A stretch of 13,404 bases of DNA from NCBI GenBank assembly GCA_900543605.1, contig UQSK01000050.1, forward strand, positions 1 through 13,404. The letters run 5' to 3'. The notes under the pieces are model-generated. The model made no database searches and was not told the DNA's origin. It saw only the letters and a program-made list of their open reading frames with translations. The position numbers and the translations under genes were made by a program. Below are positions 1 through 7,128 of this stretch, one piece after another (the first letter of the stretch is position 1; every line of letters starts with the position of its first letter). The stretch comes from an uncultured Collinsella sp. (GTDB lineage: Bacteria; Actinomycetota; Coriobacteriia; Coriobacteriales; Coriobacteriaceae).

Positions 1-30
1 TCGGCAGCGTCAGATGTGTATAAGAGACAG
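1..30 (+). other. Residual Nextera/Tn5 sequencing adapter (artefact)
   Basis: These 30 bases match the last 30 bases of the Nextera read-1 transposase adapter, and bases 12-30 are the 19-bp Tn5 mosaic end (AGATGTGTATAAGAGACAG). They are library sequence left on the contig end, not genome. An ATG inside the adapter at base 14 reads in frame into pgk, so automatic gene calling would give a false N-terminus beginning MCIRDR. Confidence 0.97.
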
Positions 31-31
31 G

Positions 32-274
32 TTCTGGAACGGCCCCATGGGCGTCTTCGAGTTCGACAACTTCGCTCACGGCACCCAGGCTATCGCCGAG
101 GCTGTCGCCGAGGCCGACTGCACCTCGATCATCGGCGGTGGCGACTCTGTCGCAGCTGTCAACAAGTTCAACCTGGCCGACAAGATGAGCTGGATCTCCA
201 CCGGTGGTGGCGCTTCCATGGAGCTCGTCGAGGGTAAGGCCCTGCCCGGAGTGGAGGCGCTTCTCGATGCCTAA
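32..274 (+). CDS. pgk: Phosphoglycerate kinase, C-terminal part (5' truncated by contig start)
   Basis: Cytosolic glycolytic enzyme that transfers phosphate from 1,3-bisphosphoglycerate to ADP, giving ATP and 3-phosphoglycerate. Only the last 80 codons are present. They carry family-typical segments: WNGPMGVFE, the nucleotide-domain glycine-rich IIGGGDSVAA, and the C-terminal WISTGGGASMELVEGK followed by LPGVEAL. The full protein is usually about 390-400 residues, so roughly four fifths is missing upstream because the contig begins here. The frame is open from base 32; codons before that are adapter. The TAA stop overlaps the tpiA start by 8 nt, which implies one mRNA and probably translational coupling. 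Identity is essentially certain from the conserved C-terminus. Confidence 0.97.
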   Translation, partial: FWNGPMGVFEFDNFAHGTQAIAEAVAEADCTSIIGGGDSVAAVNKFNLADKMSWISTGGGASMELVEGKALPGVEALLDA

Positions 275-1034
275 TCGCACCCTTCTTATCGCTGGTAACT
301 GGAAGATGAACAACGACGTCGCCGAGGCCGCCAAGCTCGCCGACGAGCTGGCTCAGGCTCTGCCCGAGGTTCCGGCTGGCGTCGAGGTGCTCGTCTGCCC
401 TCCGACCATCGACATCACCACGGTTCATGACCGCATTCAGGCTGCCCCCATCGCCCTCGGTGCACAGAACGTGTACTGGGAGGCCAAGGGTGCCTTCACC
501 GGTGAGTCCTCTTGCGACATGCTCAAGTCTGCTGGCTGCACCTACTGCATCATCGGTCACTCCGAGCGTCGTGATTACTTCCACGAGACCGACGAGGATC
601 AGAACAAGAAGGCCAAGGCCCTCGTTGCCGCCGGTCTTGTTCCCGTCTTCTGCTGCGGCGAGTCCCTTGAGGTCCGCGAGGCCGGCACCTACGTCGAGCA
701 CGTCGTGAACCAGGTCAAGGCTGGCCTTGCTGGTCTTGAGATCACCTGCCCCAAGCAGGTCGTCGTCGCCTACGAGCCCATCTGGGCCATCGGCACCGGC
801 AAGACCGCTACCGCCGAGGACGCTCAGGAGGTCTGCGGCGCTATCCGTGAGACCCTCAAGGAGATGTTCGGCGAGGAGCTCGCTAACGGCATCCGCGTTC
901 TCTATGGTGGCTCTGCCAAGCCCGGCAACATTGCCGAGCTCGTCGCCAAGCCCGACGTTGACGGCGCCCTTGTGGGCGGCGCTTCGCTCAAGGCTGCCGA
1001 CTTCGCTTCTATGGTCGTCAAGGCAGGCGAGTAG
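267..1034 (+). CDS. tpiA: Triosephosphate isomerase
   Basis: Interconverts dihydroxyacetone phosphate and glyceraldehyde 3-phosphate as a cytosolic TIM barrel. The protein is 255 residues, normal for the family. Catalytic features are present: N11 and K13 in AGNWKMN, H98 in IIGHSERR, E170 in AYEPIWAIGTGKTAT, and the C-terminal phosphate-binding YGGSAKPGN and GALVGGASL. The ATG at 267 is chosen because it has a GGAGG ribosome-binding site at 253-257 with a 9-nt spacer and places the first strand (RTLLIAGNWKMN) correctly. An in-frame upstream ATG at 204 would add 21 residues unlike the family. It overlaps pgk by 8 nt and is followed by gpmI after 5 nt, so it lies inside a glycolytic operon. Confidence 0.98.
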   Translation: MPNRTLLIAGNWKMNNDVAEAAKLADELAQALPEVPAGVEVLVCPPTIDITTVHDRIQAAPIALGAQNVYWEAKGAFTGESSCDMLKSAGCTYCIIGHSERRDYFHETDEDQNKKAKALVAAGLVPVFCCGESLEVREAGTYVEHVVNQVKAGLAGLEITCPKQVVVAYEPIWAIGTGKTATAEDAQEVCGAIRETLKEMFGEELANGIRVLYGGSAKPGNIAELVAKPDVDGALVGGASLKAADFASMVVKAGE

Positions 1035-1039
1035 AACAT

Positions 1040-2593
1040 ATGGCACAGCGTCATCTTCCTGCACTCCTGATCATCATGGATGGCTGCGGCCTTGCTCCAG
1101 CCGATGGTGAGAACGCCGTCGCCGCTGCCAAGACGCCCTTCCTTGATAGCCTGTACGAGAAGTACCCCCACACCACGCTCGGCGCTTCGGGCGAGGACGT
1201 GGGCCTTCCCGACGGCCAGATGGGCAACTCCGAGGTAGGCCACCTCAATATCGGTGCCGGCCGCATCGTGTTCCAGGAGCTTTCGCGCATCAACAATGCC
1301 ATCAAGGACGGCTCCATCGCCAAGAACGAGGTTTTCGTCAAGGCTATGGACGATGTCAAGGCCGAGGGCAAGACTCTCCACCTCATGGGCCTTATGAGCC
1401 CTGGCGGCGTTCACTCCCACATGAACCACGTCGAGGCTCTGGTTAAGATGGCTGCCGAGCACGGTGTCAAGACCGTTCGCGTCCACGCCTTCATGGATGG
1501 CCGCGACGTTGACCCGCAGTCCGGTGCCGGTTACATGAGTGAGTTCTGCGCCTTCCTGGCTAAGATCTCCGAGGAGACTGGTTGCGACGCTCGCGTTGCC
1601 ACCGTCTCGGGCCGTTATTGGGCCATGGACCGCGATAATCGTTGGGAGCGCATCCAGCGCGCCTACGACGTCATGGTCAACGCGTCCGATGCCGATACCG
1701 ACCCCGTTGCCGGTATCAAGGCCTACTATGAGAAGGATCCGCGCGGCGACGAGTTCGTCGAGCCCTTCGCTGCCCATAACGAGGGCATCCACGAGGGCGA
1801 CGCGGCCATCTTCTTCAACTTCCGTCCCGACCGTGCTCGTCAGATGACCCGCGTGTTCACGGACAAGGAGTTCGACGGCTTTGAGCGCGAGCAGATCAAG
1901 CTTTCGCACTTTGTGACGATGACCGAGTACGATCCGACGTTTGACGTCGAGGTCGCCTTCCCCAAGACGTTCCCCGAGAACGTCCTGGCCGACGTTATCG
2001 CCGCCAATGGCCTGAAGCAGCTGCACACCGCCGAGACCGAGAAGTACGCACACGTGACGTTCTTCCTCAACGGCGGCATCGAGGAGCCCAAGGAGGGCGA
2101 GGAGCGCGTGCTCGTCGCTTCCCCCAAGGTCGCTACCTACGATCTGCAGCCTGAGATGAGTGCTCCCGAGGTTACCGAGAAGCTCGTCGCCGCTATTAAC
2201 GAGGATCGCGCTGATTTCTACATCGTGAACTTCGCGAACTGCGACATGGTTGGTCACACCGGTGTCTTCGACGCCGCCGTTAAGGCCGTCGAGGCTGTTG
2301 ACGATGCCCTGTCCAAGGTTGTCCCGGCGATTCTCGCCAAGGGTGGCTTTGCGCTGATCACCGCCGACCACGGCAACGCCGACCACATGTTTGACGTTGC
2401 TTCCGACGGTTCCAAGCATCCGTTCACGGCTCACACCACCAACCGTGTGCCGTTCATCATCGTTGATGAGAAGGCCAAGCTCACCGGTATCGAGGACGGC
2501 CGTCTTTCCGATATCGCTCCGACCATGCTCACCATGGCTGGTATTGAGCCTTCCGCCGAGATGACGGGTCGCGTGCTCGCCACCGAGGCCTAA
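1040..2593 (+). CDS. gpmI: 2,3-bisphosphoglycerate-independent phosphoglycerate mutase
   Basis: Converts 3-phosphoglycerate to 2-phosphoglycerate through a phosphoserine intermediate and needs two metal ions, usually manganese. It belongs to the alkaline phosphatase superfamily. The 517-residue length is normal. Visible motifs are the metal aspartate D14 in MDGCG, the phosphorylated serine S64 in GQMGNSEVGH, the substrate-binding HAFMDGRDVDP, NFRPDRARQ, FANCDMVGHTG, and the C-terminal metal site TADHGNADHM. The start follows the tpiA stop by 5 nt; the Shine-Dalgarno is a weak AGGCAGG overlapping the end of tpiA, so coupling to tpiA translation is likely. It is the last gene of the glycolysis operon and is followed by a strong terminator. 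Confidence 0.97.
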   Translation: MAQRHLPALLIIMDGCGLAPADGENAVAAAKTPFLDSLYEKYPHTTLGASGEDVGLPDGQMGNSEVGHLNIGAGRIVFQELSRINNAIKDGSIAKNEVFVKAMDDVKAEGKTLHLMGLMSPGGVHSHMNHVEALVKMAAEHGVKTVRVHAFMDGRDVDPQSGAGYMSEFCAFLAKISEETGCDARVATVSGRYWAMDRDNRWERIQRAYDVMVNASDADTDPVAGIKAYYEKDPRGDEFVEPFAAHNEGIHEGDAAIFFNFRPDRARQMTRVFTDKEFDGFEREQIKLSHFVTMTEYDPTFDVEVAFPKTFPENVLADVIAANGLKQLHTAETEKYAHVTFFLNGGIEEPKEGEERVLVASPKVATYDLQPEMSAPEVTEKLVAAINEDRADFYIVNFANCDMVGHTGVFDAAVKAVEAVDDALSKVVPAILAKGGFALITADHGNADHMFDVASDGSKHPFTAHTTNRVPFIIVDEKAKLTGIEDGRLSDIAPTMLTMAGIEPSAEMTGRVLATEA

Positions 2594-2618
2594 GAGAAAA
2601 CAAATACCGTTTTCTAGT

Positions 2619-2653
2619 AAGGGGGTTGTCCACAACCGGACAACCCCCTTTTT
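2619..2653 (+). terminator. Intrinsic terminator after gpmI
   Basis: A perfect 13-bp stem pairs 2619-2631 (AAGGGGGTTGTCC) with 2638-2650 around the loop ACAACC, followed by a short T run to 2653. It lies 25 nt after the gpmI stop and ends the glycolysis operon. The A-run 5' of the stem is weak, so bidirectional use is unlikely. Confidence 0.92.
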
Positions 2654-2712
2654 GGTATTTCTGCCATTTCCACCCCGTCCTTGAGTGGCAGGTAGGGGAG
2701 AGCGGGGGATTG

Positions 2713-2757
2713 TGGTACAGTACTGGAGTTTAAACTGTTCTATTAAGGAGCTTATCT
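2713..2757 (+). promoter_or_regulatory. Candidate extended -10 promoter and ribosome-binding site of secG
   Basis: TGGTACAGT at 2713-2721 fits an extended -10 element (TGn followed by TACAGT). No convincing -35 hexamer lies 16-18 bp upstream, as often happens with extended -10 promoters. The predicted start is near 2728, about 30 nt before the ATG. A clear AAGGAG ribosome-binding site is at 2745-2750 with a 7-nt spacer. The preceding terminator makes an independent promoter necessary. Confidence 0.5.
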
Positions 2758-3012
2758 ATGGGTCCGTTCCAGATTCTTCTGTTTGTCGTTTGGGCTGTCT
2801 CTGCCGTGGCGCTGACGATTCTCGTCCTGATGCATTCCGGTAAGGGCACCGGCGTTTCGGATATGATCGCTAGCTCGTTGTATAACTCCAGCTCTGCCAC
2901 GGGCGTCATGGAGCAGAACCTCGATCGTCTGACGGTAATTATGGCCGTTGTTTTTGCCGTGTGCGTCGTCCTGTGCATGTTCTTCTTCCCGCAGGGCATC
3001 GTCGGCTACTAA
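2758..3012 (+). CDS. secG: Preprotein translocase subunit SecG
   Basis: Small accessory membrane subunit of the SecYEG channel that helps SecA-driven export. The 84-residue protein has two hydrophobic helices, about residues 3-25 (ILLFVVWAVSAVALTILVL) and 58-78 (TVIMAVVFAVCVVLCMFFF). They are joined by a loop with the family signature MHSGKGTGVSDM and by NLDRLTVI leading into the second helix. Length and order match SecG. It is monocistronic here, with its own candidate promoter and terminator. Lying directly after gpmI fits the glycolysis-secG order seen in many Gram-positive genomes (general knowledge, not checked). Confidence 0.93.
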   Translation: MGPFQILLFVVWAVSAVALTILVLMHSGKGTGVSDMIASSLYNSSSATGVMEQNLDRLTVIMAVVFAVCVVLCMFFFPQGIVGY

Positions 3013-3037
3013 GCATCGGCATATATACGTTTGCAAT

Positions 3038-3064
3038 GGGTCTCGCATGTGCGGGACCCTTTTT
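3038..3064 (+). terminator. Intrinsic terminator after secG
   Basis: GGGTCTCGC (3038-3046) pairs with GCGGGACCC (3051-3059), with one G-T wobble, around the loop ATGT, followed by a T run at 3060-3064. It lies 25 nt after the secG stop. Confidence 0.9.
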
Positions 3065-3305
3065 GTTTACATATTTGTAACAGAGTCAAAATATCCCCAC
3101 ATACTTCGCCCAACTAAAGAAATTCTCGACCGTTAACCGGAATTAGCCCCAAATCGTGCATAAAATGCGCTACTGTATTGCGAAACGTTGGTTCGTTGTG
3201 CATAACCAGCCATAGCAGCGGGCGGCGTTTTGATGGTTCGGATCGGATTGTCTCGACATATGTCCGACTGAACATTTCTTTGTCCTATCTCATAAGGAGG
3301 ATGGC
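3065..3305 (+). promoter_or_regulatory. Upstream region of the opp operon, with strong ribosome-binding site
   Basis: This 240-nt AT-richer stretch between the secG terminator and oppA must hold the promoter of the importer operon. Candidate -10 hexamers are TAAAAT (3161-3166) and TACTGT (3171-3176), but neither has a good -35 at the right distance, so I do not choose one. If either is used, the mRNA leader is about 125-140 nt long. I recognise no riboswitch or T-box. The ribosome-binding site AAGGAGG at 3294-3300 is a near-perfect anti-16S match with a 5-nt spacer, which suits a highly made receptor protein. Confidence 0.4.
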
Positions 3306-4982
3306 ATGGCTGATTCTATGTTCCACCAGCCCGTTATGGGTCGTCGCGCCTTTGTTGGCGGCACCCTCGCTGCGAGCTCCATGGCTTTTCTTGCCGCATG
3401 CGGCAAGAAGGGCGGCGACGCTTCCGGTTCTGAGTCCGGTTCGACGCTGAACTTCTACATCAACAACCCGGTCTGCATCGACCCCTACAATGTCCAGGAG
3501 GACCAGGGCACTCAGGTCGAGTACCAGCTCTTTGACGCTCTGACCTCTTATGACGCCGAGAAGGGCGAGATCGTTCCGCTGGCTTGCGAGTCCTTTGAGG
3601 CCAACGACGACGCCACCGAGTTTACCTTCAAGATCAAGAAGGCCAAGTTCCACAACGGTGACGACGTTACCTCCAAGTCCTTCAAGCTCGGTTGGGAGCG
3701 TCTGGTCAACACCAAGTCGGCCATCGCTACCGAGTACGGCCCTTCCGAGGTCTCCTATCACCTTTCCATGGTCGAGGGCTATGACGACCTGCTTGCCGGT
3801 AACGCTACCGAGCTCAGCGGTGTTACTTGCCCCGACGATGAGACCCTCGTCGTCAAGCTGGCTTCCGCTTACGCCGACTTCCCCTTCGTCGCCTCTCACC
3901 CGGCTCTGGCCCCGGTTCCCGAGTGCGCCGAGTCCGATGCCAAGAGCTTCTATCTTGCGCCGATTGGTAACGGCCCGTTCATGATGGACGGCAAGTGGGA
4001 GGATGGTCAGGAGATCAACCTCAAGAAGTTCGACGATTACTATGGCGACAAGGCCAAGATCGATGGCATCCACTTCCAGGTCATCAAGGATATGGAGACC
4101 GCTTACAAGGAGTTCCAGGCCGGTAACCTCGATGTCTGCGACGTTCCTGTCGCTCAGATCGATGCCGCCAAGAAGGATCGCGGCGTGTCCAAGGACGGCT
4201 ACACCATGGGCGATGGCGAGCGCATGCTGCTTGGCGCCGAGCCTTCCACCTACTACCTGACCTGCAACACCACGGCCGAGCCGTTCAACAACGCCGACCT
4301 GCGTAGGGGCATCTCCCTGGCCATCAACCGTGAGGCCATCTGCAAGACCATCTACAAGGGTACCCGTACCCCTGCCGACGGCATTGTTCCTCCGGGCATC
4401 GATGGCTACAAGGAGGGCGCATGGGAGTTCTGCGCCTACGATGTCGACAAGGCTAACGAGTACCTCGACAAGGTTGCTCCCGCTGGCGCTAACGGGGATC
4501 GTGGCATTAGCGTGACCCTTTCCTACAACCAGGACGGCGGTCACAAGGAGATCATGGAGTCCATCATCGGCGACCTCGCCAAGGTTGGCGTTACCGCTGT
4601 CTCCGATACCCCTGAGTGGTCTGCCCTGCTCGAGCAGTATCAGAACTTTAACTATCAGTTCGGTCGTCTGGGTTGGATTGCCGACTACCCGGTCATGGAC
4701 AACTTCCTGTATCCGCTGTTCCACTCCGACTCCCTCGGTGGCGACAACCGCTCCGGTTACAACAACCCCGAGTTCGACGCCAAGGTCGACGAGGCTCGTA
4801 CTATTGTTGACGACGAGGAGCGCGTCGCTAAGATGCAGGAGGCCGACGCAATGGTCGCTGCCGACTGCCCGGTCATCCCGATTATGTTCTACACGCACAC
4901 CATCGTCGGCTCCGATCGCATCAAGCACCTCTATGTCGATCCGCAGAAGCATGCCGAGCTGGGTACCGCTGAGCTCGCCTAA
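3306..4982 (+). CDS. oppA: Oligopeptide/dipeptide ABC transporter substrate-binding lipoprotein
   Basis: Extracytoplasmic receptor that captures peptides and delivers them to OppBC (SBP_bac_5 family). The 558-residue length is typical of OppA. The N-terminus has the twin-arginine pair R13-R14 in MGRRAFVGG, a short hydrophobic core, and the lipobox LAAC with the acylated cysteine at C32. A glycine/serine-rich tether follows. Family hallmarks include FDALTSYDAEKGEIVPLAC, TEFTFKIKKAKFHNGDDVTS, the NGPFMMDGKW segment, and NADLRRGISLAINREAI. The ATG at 3306 is fixed by the AAGGAGG site 5 nt upstream; the Met codons at positions 5 and 11 are too far from it. A 156-nt gap with a stem-loop separates it from oppB. 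The exact ligand (di- or oligopeptide) cannot be read from sequence. Confidence 0.92.
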   Translation: MADSMFHQPVMGRRAFVGGTLAASSMAFLAACGKKGGDASGSESGSTLNFYINNPVCIDPYNVQEDQGTQVEYQLFDALTSYDAEKGEIVPLACESFEANDDATEFTFKIKKAKFHNGDDVTSKSFKLGWERLVNTKSAIATEYGPSEVSYHLSMVEGYDDLLAGNATELSGVTCPDDETLVVKLASAYADFPFVASHPALAPVPECAESDAKSFYLAPIGNGPFMMDGKWEDGQEINLKKFDDYYGDKAKIDGIHFQVIKDMETAYKEFQAGNLDVCDVPVAQIDAAKKDRGVSKDGYTMGDGERMLLGAEPSTYYLTCNTTAEPFNNADLRRGISLAINREAICKTIYKGTRTPADGIVPPGIDGYKEGAWEFCAYDVDKANEYLDKVAPAGANGDRGISVTLSYNQDGGHKEIMESIIGDLAKVGVTAVSDTPEWSALLEQYQNFNYQFGRLGWIADYPVMDNFLYPLFHSDSLGGDNRSGYNNPEFDAKVDEARTIVDDEERVAKMQEADAMVAADCPVIPIMFYTHTIVGSDRIKHLYVDPQKHAELGTAELA

Positions 4983-5079
4983 GAGTTTGCAGCTTCCGTG
5001 AGGGTCAAGTATTTACGTAGACCTCATGGGAAACATACAGTTCTCCCTAACCTGGGGTAAACTGGCTGATGGTAATTTT

Positions 5080-5107
5080 GGGATGCCGGTCTGGCGATCG
5101 GCATCCC
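5080..5107 (+). promoter_or_regulatory. Intercistronic stem-loop between oppA and oppB
   Basis: GGGATGCCG (5080-5088) pairs perfectly with CGGCATCCC (5099-5107) around a 10-nt loop. The bases after it (ATTTAGG) are a poor T run, so full termination is unlikely. It may be a partial terminator or a 3' stabiliser for the oppA mRNA, giving more receptor than permease. A weaker bulged hairpin (TGAGGGTC at 4999-5006 with GACCTCA at 5020-5026) precedes it. Confidence 0.6.
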
Positions 5108-5138
5108 ATTTAGGTTAATCCCTAGATAGGGGAGTGGT

Positions 5139-6176
5139 ATGGGTAAGTACATCGTTAAACGTGTGCTTCAGTTCATCCCGGTGTTTTTGGGCGTTACGCT
5201 GATTCTGTTCGCCCTCCAGAATATCGTGCCGGGAGATCCGATCAAGCTGATCGGTGGAGACAAGGCTCTGTCCCCCGAGGTGGAGCTTCAGCTTCGCGTC
5301 CGCTATCACCTGGTCCAGTCGGACGAGGACGGCAACGCGATCCTTGACGAGAACGGCGACCCCGTTCAAACGTCGCTCGTGGACCGTTACTTGTATTACA
5401 TGAACGGCCTGCTTCATGGCGATCTGGGCAATTCGTATCAGCGCAAGCTGCCGGTTACGGAAATCTTTGCCCAGAAGTATCCGTATACGGTCAAACTTGC
5501 CGCGTGCGCCATCGTGCTCGAGGCAATCATGGGTATCGGTGCGGGTATCATTTCGGCGGTAAAGCGTTATTCCTTCTGGGATATTTTGGTAACGCTCACC
5601 ACGTCGATCCTCGTTGCCGTCCCGGCCTTCTGGCTCGGTATGTTGCTGCAACTGTTCTTTGGCGTCATTCTCAAGGATGCTACGGGTGGTGCATTCTCCA
5701 TGCCGATCTCGGGTGCCGGCGGTTCCAGCTCTCAGTATCAGGATTGGATGCACTATGTGCTCCCGACCATTACGCTGGCTTCGGTTTCGACCGCTTATGC
5801 TGCTCGCATTATGCGCTCGCAGCTTCTTGACGTCATGAACCAGGATTACATTCGCACGGCAAAGGCCAAGGGTCTCTCCAATCGCGCGATCATCATCAAG
5901 CATGCGCTTAAGAATGCACTCATCCCCGTCGTTACCTATATTGGTGTCGACTTTGGTGGCATGCTTTCGGGCGCCATCCTGACCGAGACGGTCTTCAACT
6001 GGCCCGGTATCGGCTATGAGGTCTATCGCGCCATTAGCATGCGTGACTGGCCCATCGTTATGGGCGGCGTTACGCTCATCGTCGTCGTCGTTATGGTGAT
6101 CAACCTGCTCGTCGACATTAGCTATGCATTCCTCGACCCGCGCATCCGCCTTGGCGGTCCGTCGGATAAGGCCTAA
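5139..6176 (+). CDS. oppB: Peptide ABC transporter permease OppB
   Basis: First transmembrane subunit of the peptide importer (BPD_transp_1 family). The 345 residues begin with the classic MGKYIVKRVLQFIPVFLGVT first helix and NIVPGDP. Later segments include YLYYMNGLLHGDLGNSY, several membrane helices, and the cytoplasmic EAA coupling loop near residues 236-262 (DYIRTAKAKGL, then KHALKNALIPVV). The C-terminal part carries GAILTETVFNWPGIG and the closing DISYAFLDPRIR. The start has AGGGGAG at 5128-5134 with a 4-nt spacer. An acidic DEDGN...DENGD stretch (residues 62-74) extends the extracytoplasmic loop after helix 1. The oppC start follows 14 nt after the stop. Confidence 0.93.
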   Translation: MGKYIVKRVLQFIPVFLGVTLILFALQNIVPGDPIKLIGGDKALSPEVELQLRVRYHLVQSDEDGNAILDENGDPVQTSLVDRYLYYMNGLLHGDLGNSYQRKLPVTEIFAQKYPYTVKLAACAIVLEAIMGIGAGIISAVKRYSFWDILVTLTTSILVAVPAFWLGMLLQLFFGVILKDATGGAFSMPISGAGGSSSQYQDWMHYVLPTITLASVSTAYAARIMRSQLLDVMNQDYIRTAKAKGLSNRAIIIKHALKNALIPVVTYIGVDFGGMLSGAILTETVFNWPGIGYEVYRAISMRDWPIVMGGVTLIVVVVMVINLLVDISYAFLDPRIRLGGPSDKA

Positions 6177-6190
6177 GGGAGGTACGTCTC

Positions 6191-7126
6191 ATGCAGGAAA
6201 CTGATTCTCAGTCTCAGGAGCAGGCTACCGCCACCAAGGCCGCATCTGCTCCCGCCAAGTCCCGCACGCTGTGGGGCGACGCTTTTAAGCGTCTTCGTAA
6301 GAACAAGCTCGCCGTTATCGGTGTCTGCTGGATCATCATCGTCGTTGTGGTTGCCCTGACCGCAGATCTGTGGGCTAAGCCCTGGCTCGGTTCGCCGACG
6401 GCTTCCGACTCGACCACCATGGCTCAGACGTCGCTGCTGGCTCCGTGTGCCGAGCACCCGTTTGGCACCGACGCCCTAGGTCGTGACATTCTCGTCCGCG
6501 TTATCTACGGTGCACGTGTTTCGCTGTCCGTCGGCATTATGGCCACCGCGATCTCCACGCTAATTGGTCTGGTCATGGGTGCTCTGGCCGGTTTCTACGG
6601 CGGCATCTGGGATACGATCATCATGCGCTGTGCGGACATCTTCCTGGCGTTCCCGTACGTGCTGTTCGTTGTCGCCATGATCGCCGTTATCGGCCGTGGC
6701 CTTCAGAACGTCTTTATCGCCATCGGTATTCTCGGCTGGCCTTCGATTGCTCGCGTCTTCCGATCCGCGATCCTGACGGTCAAGGAAAATGACTATGTTG
6801 ATGCTGCGCGCGCGATGGGTGCATCCGATGCTCGTATCGTCGTACGTCACATCTTCCCGAACTCCGTCGCCTCCATCGTGGTCTACGCGACCATGAACAT
6901 TGGTGGCGCCATTCTGACCGAGTCCGCTCTGTCCTTCCTCGGCATGGGCGTTATTCCGCCTACGCCTTCGTGGGGCTCCATGATTCAGGACGGTCAGCAG
7001 TATCTTCTGACCGCTCCCTGGATGATGATCATGCCCGGTCTGGCAATTCTCTCGACGGTGCTCGCCTTCACCCTGCTGGGTGACGGTCTGCGCGACGCCC
7101 TCGACGTCAAGATGAAGGACGCATAA
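6191..7126 (+). CDS. oppC: Peptide ABC transporter permease OppC
   Basis: Second transmembrane subunit, partner of OppB. The 311 residues open with a Gln/Ala/Lys-rich cytoplasmic tail (about 1-35). The OppC-type N-terminal region RKNKLAVIGVCWIIIVVVV is followed by the signature HPFGTDALGRDILVRVIYGA, which begins the permease core. The EAA coupling loop is near residues 199-230 (NDYVDAARAMGASDARIVVR, then HIFPNS). The C-terminal ESALSFLGMG, PSWGSM and LLGDGLRDALD are typical. The start has a strong ribosome-binding site AAGGGAGG that begins at the oppB stop. Two nucleotides separate its stop from oppD. Confidence 0.93.
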   Translation: MQETDSQSQEQATATKAASAPAKSRTLWGDAFKRLRKNKLAVIGVCWIIIVVVVALTADLWAKPWLGSPTASDSTTMAQTSLLAPCAEHPFGTDALGRDILVRVIYGARVSLSVGIMATAISTLIGLVMGALAGFYGGIWDTIIMRCADIFLAFPYVLFVVAMIAVIGRGLQNVFIAIGILGWPSIARVFRSAILTVKENDYVDAARAMGASDARIVVRHIFPNSVASIVVYATMNIGGAILTESALSFLGMGVIPPTPSWGSMIQDGQQYLLTAPWMMIMPGLAILSTVLAFTLLGDGLRDALDVKMKDA

Positions 7127-7128
7127 GG

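Noticed and set aside
12..30. Tn5 mosaic end, which could be taken for a transposon end
   Set aside because: It is contiguous with the rest of the Nextera adapter and sits exactly at the contig end, so it is library sequence.
902..2635. Long minus-strand open frames opposite gpmI and oppA (902-2635 and 3285-4952)
   Set aside because: These are shadows of strongly codon-biased high-GC genes. The plus-strand proteins have full catalytic or lipoprotein motifs, while the minus frames show none.
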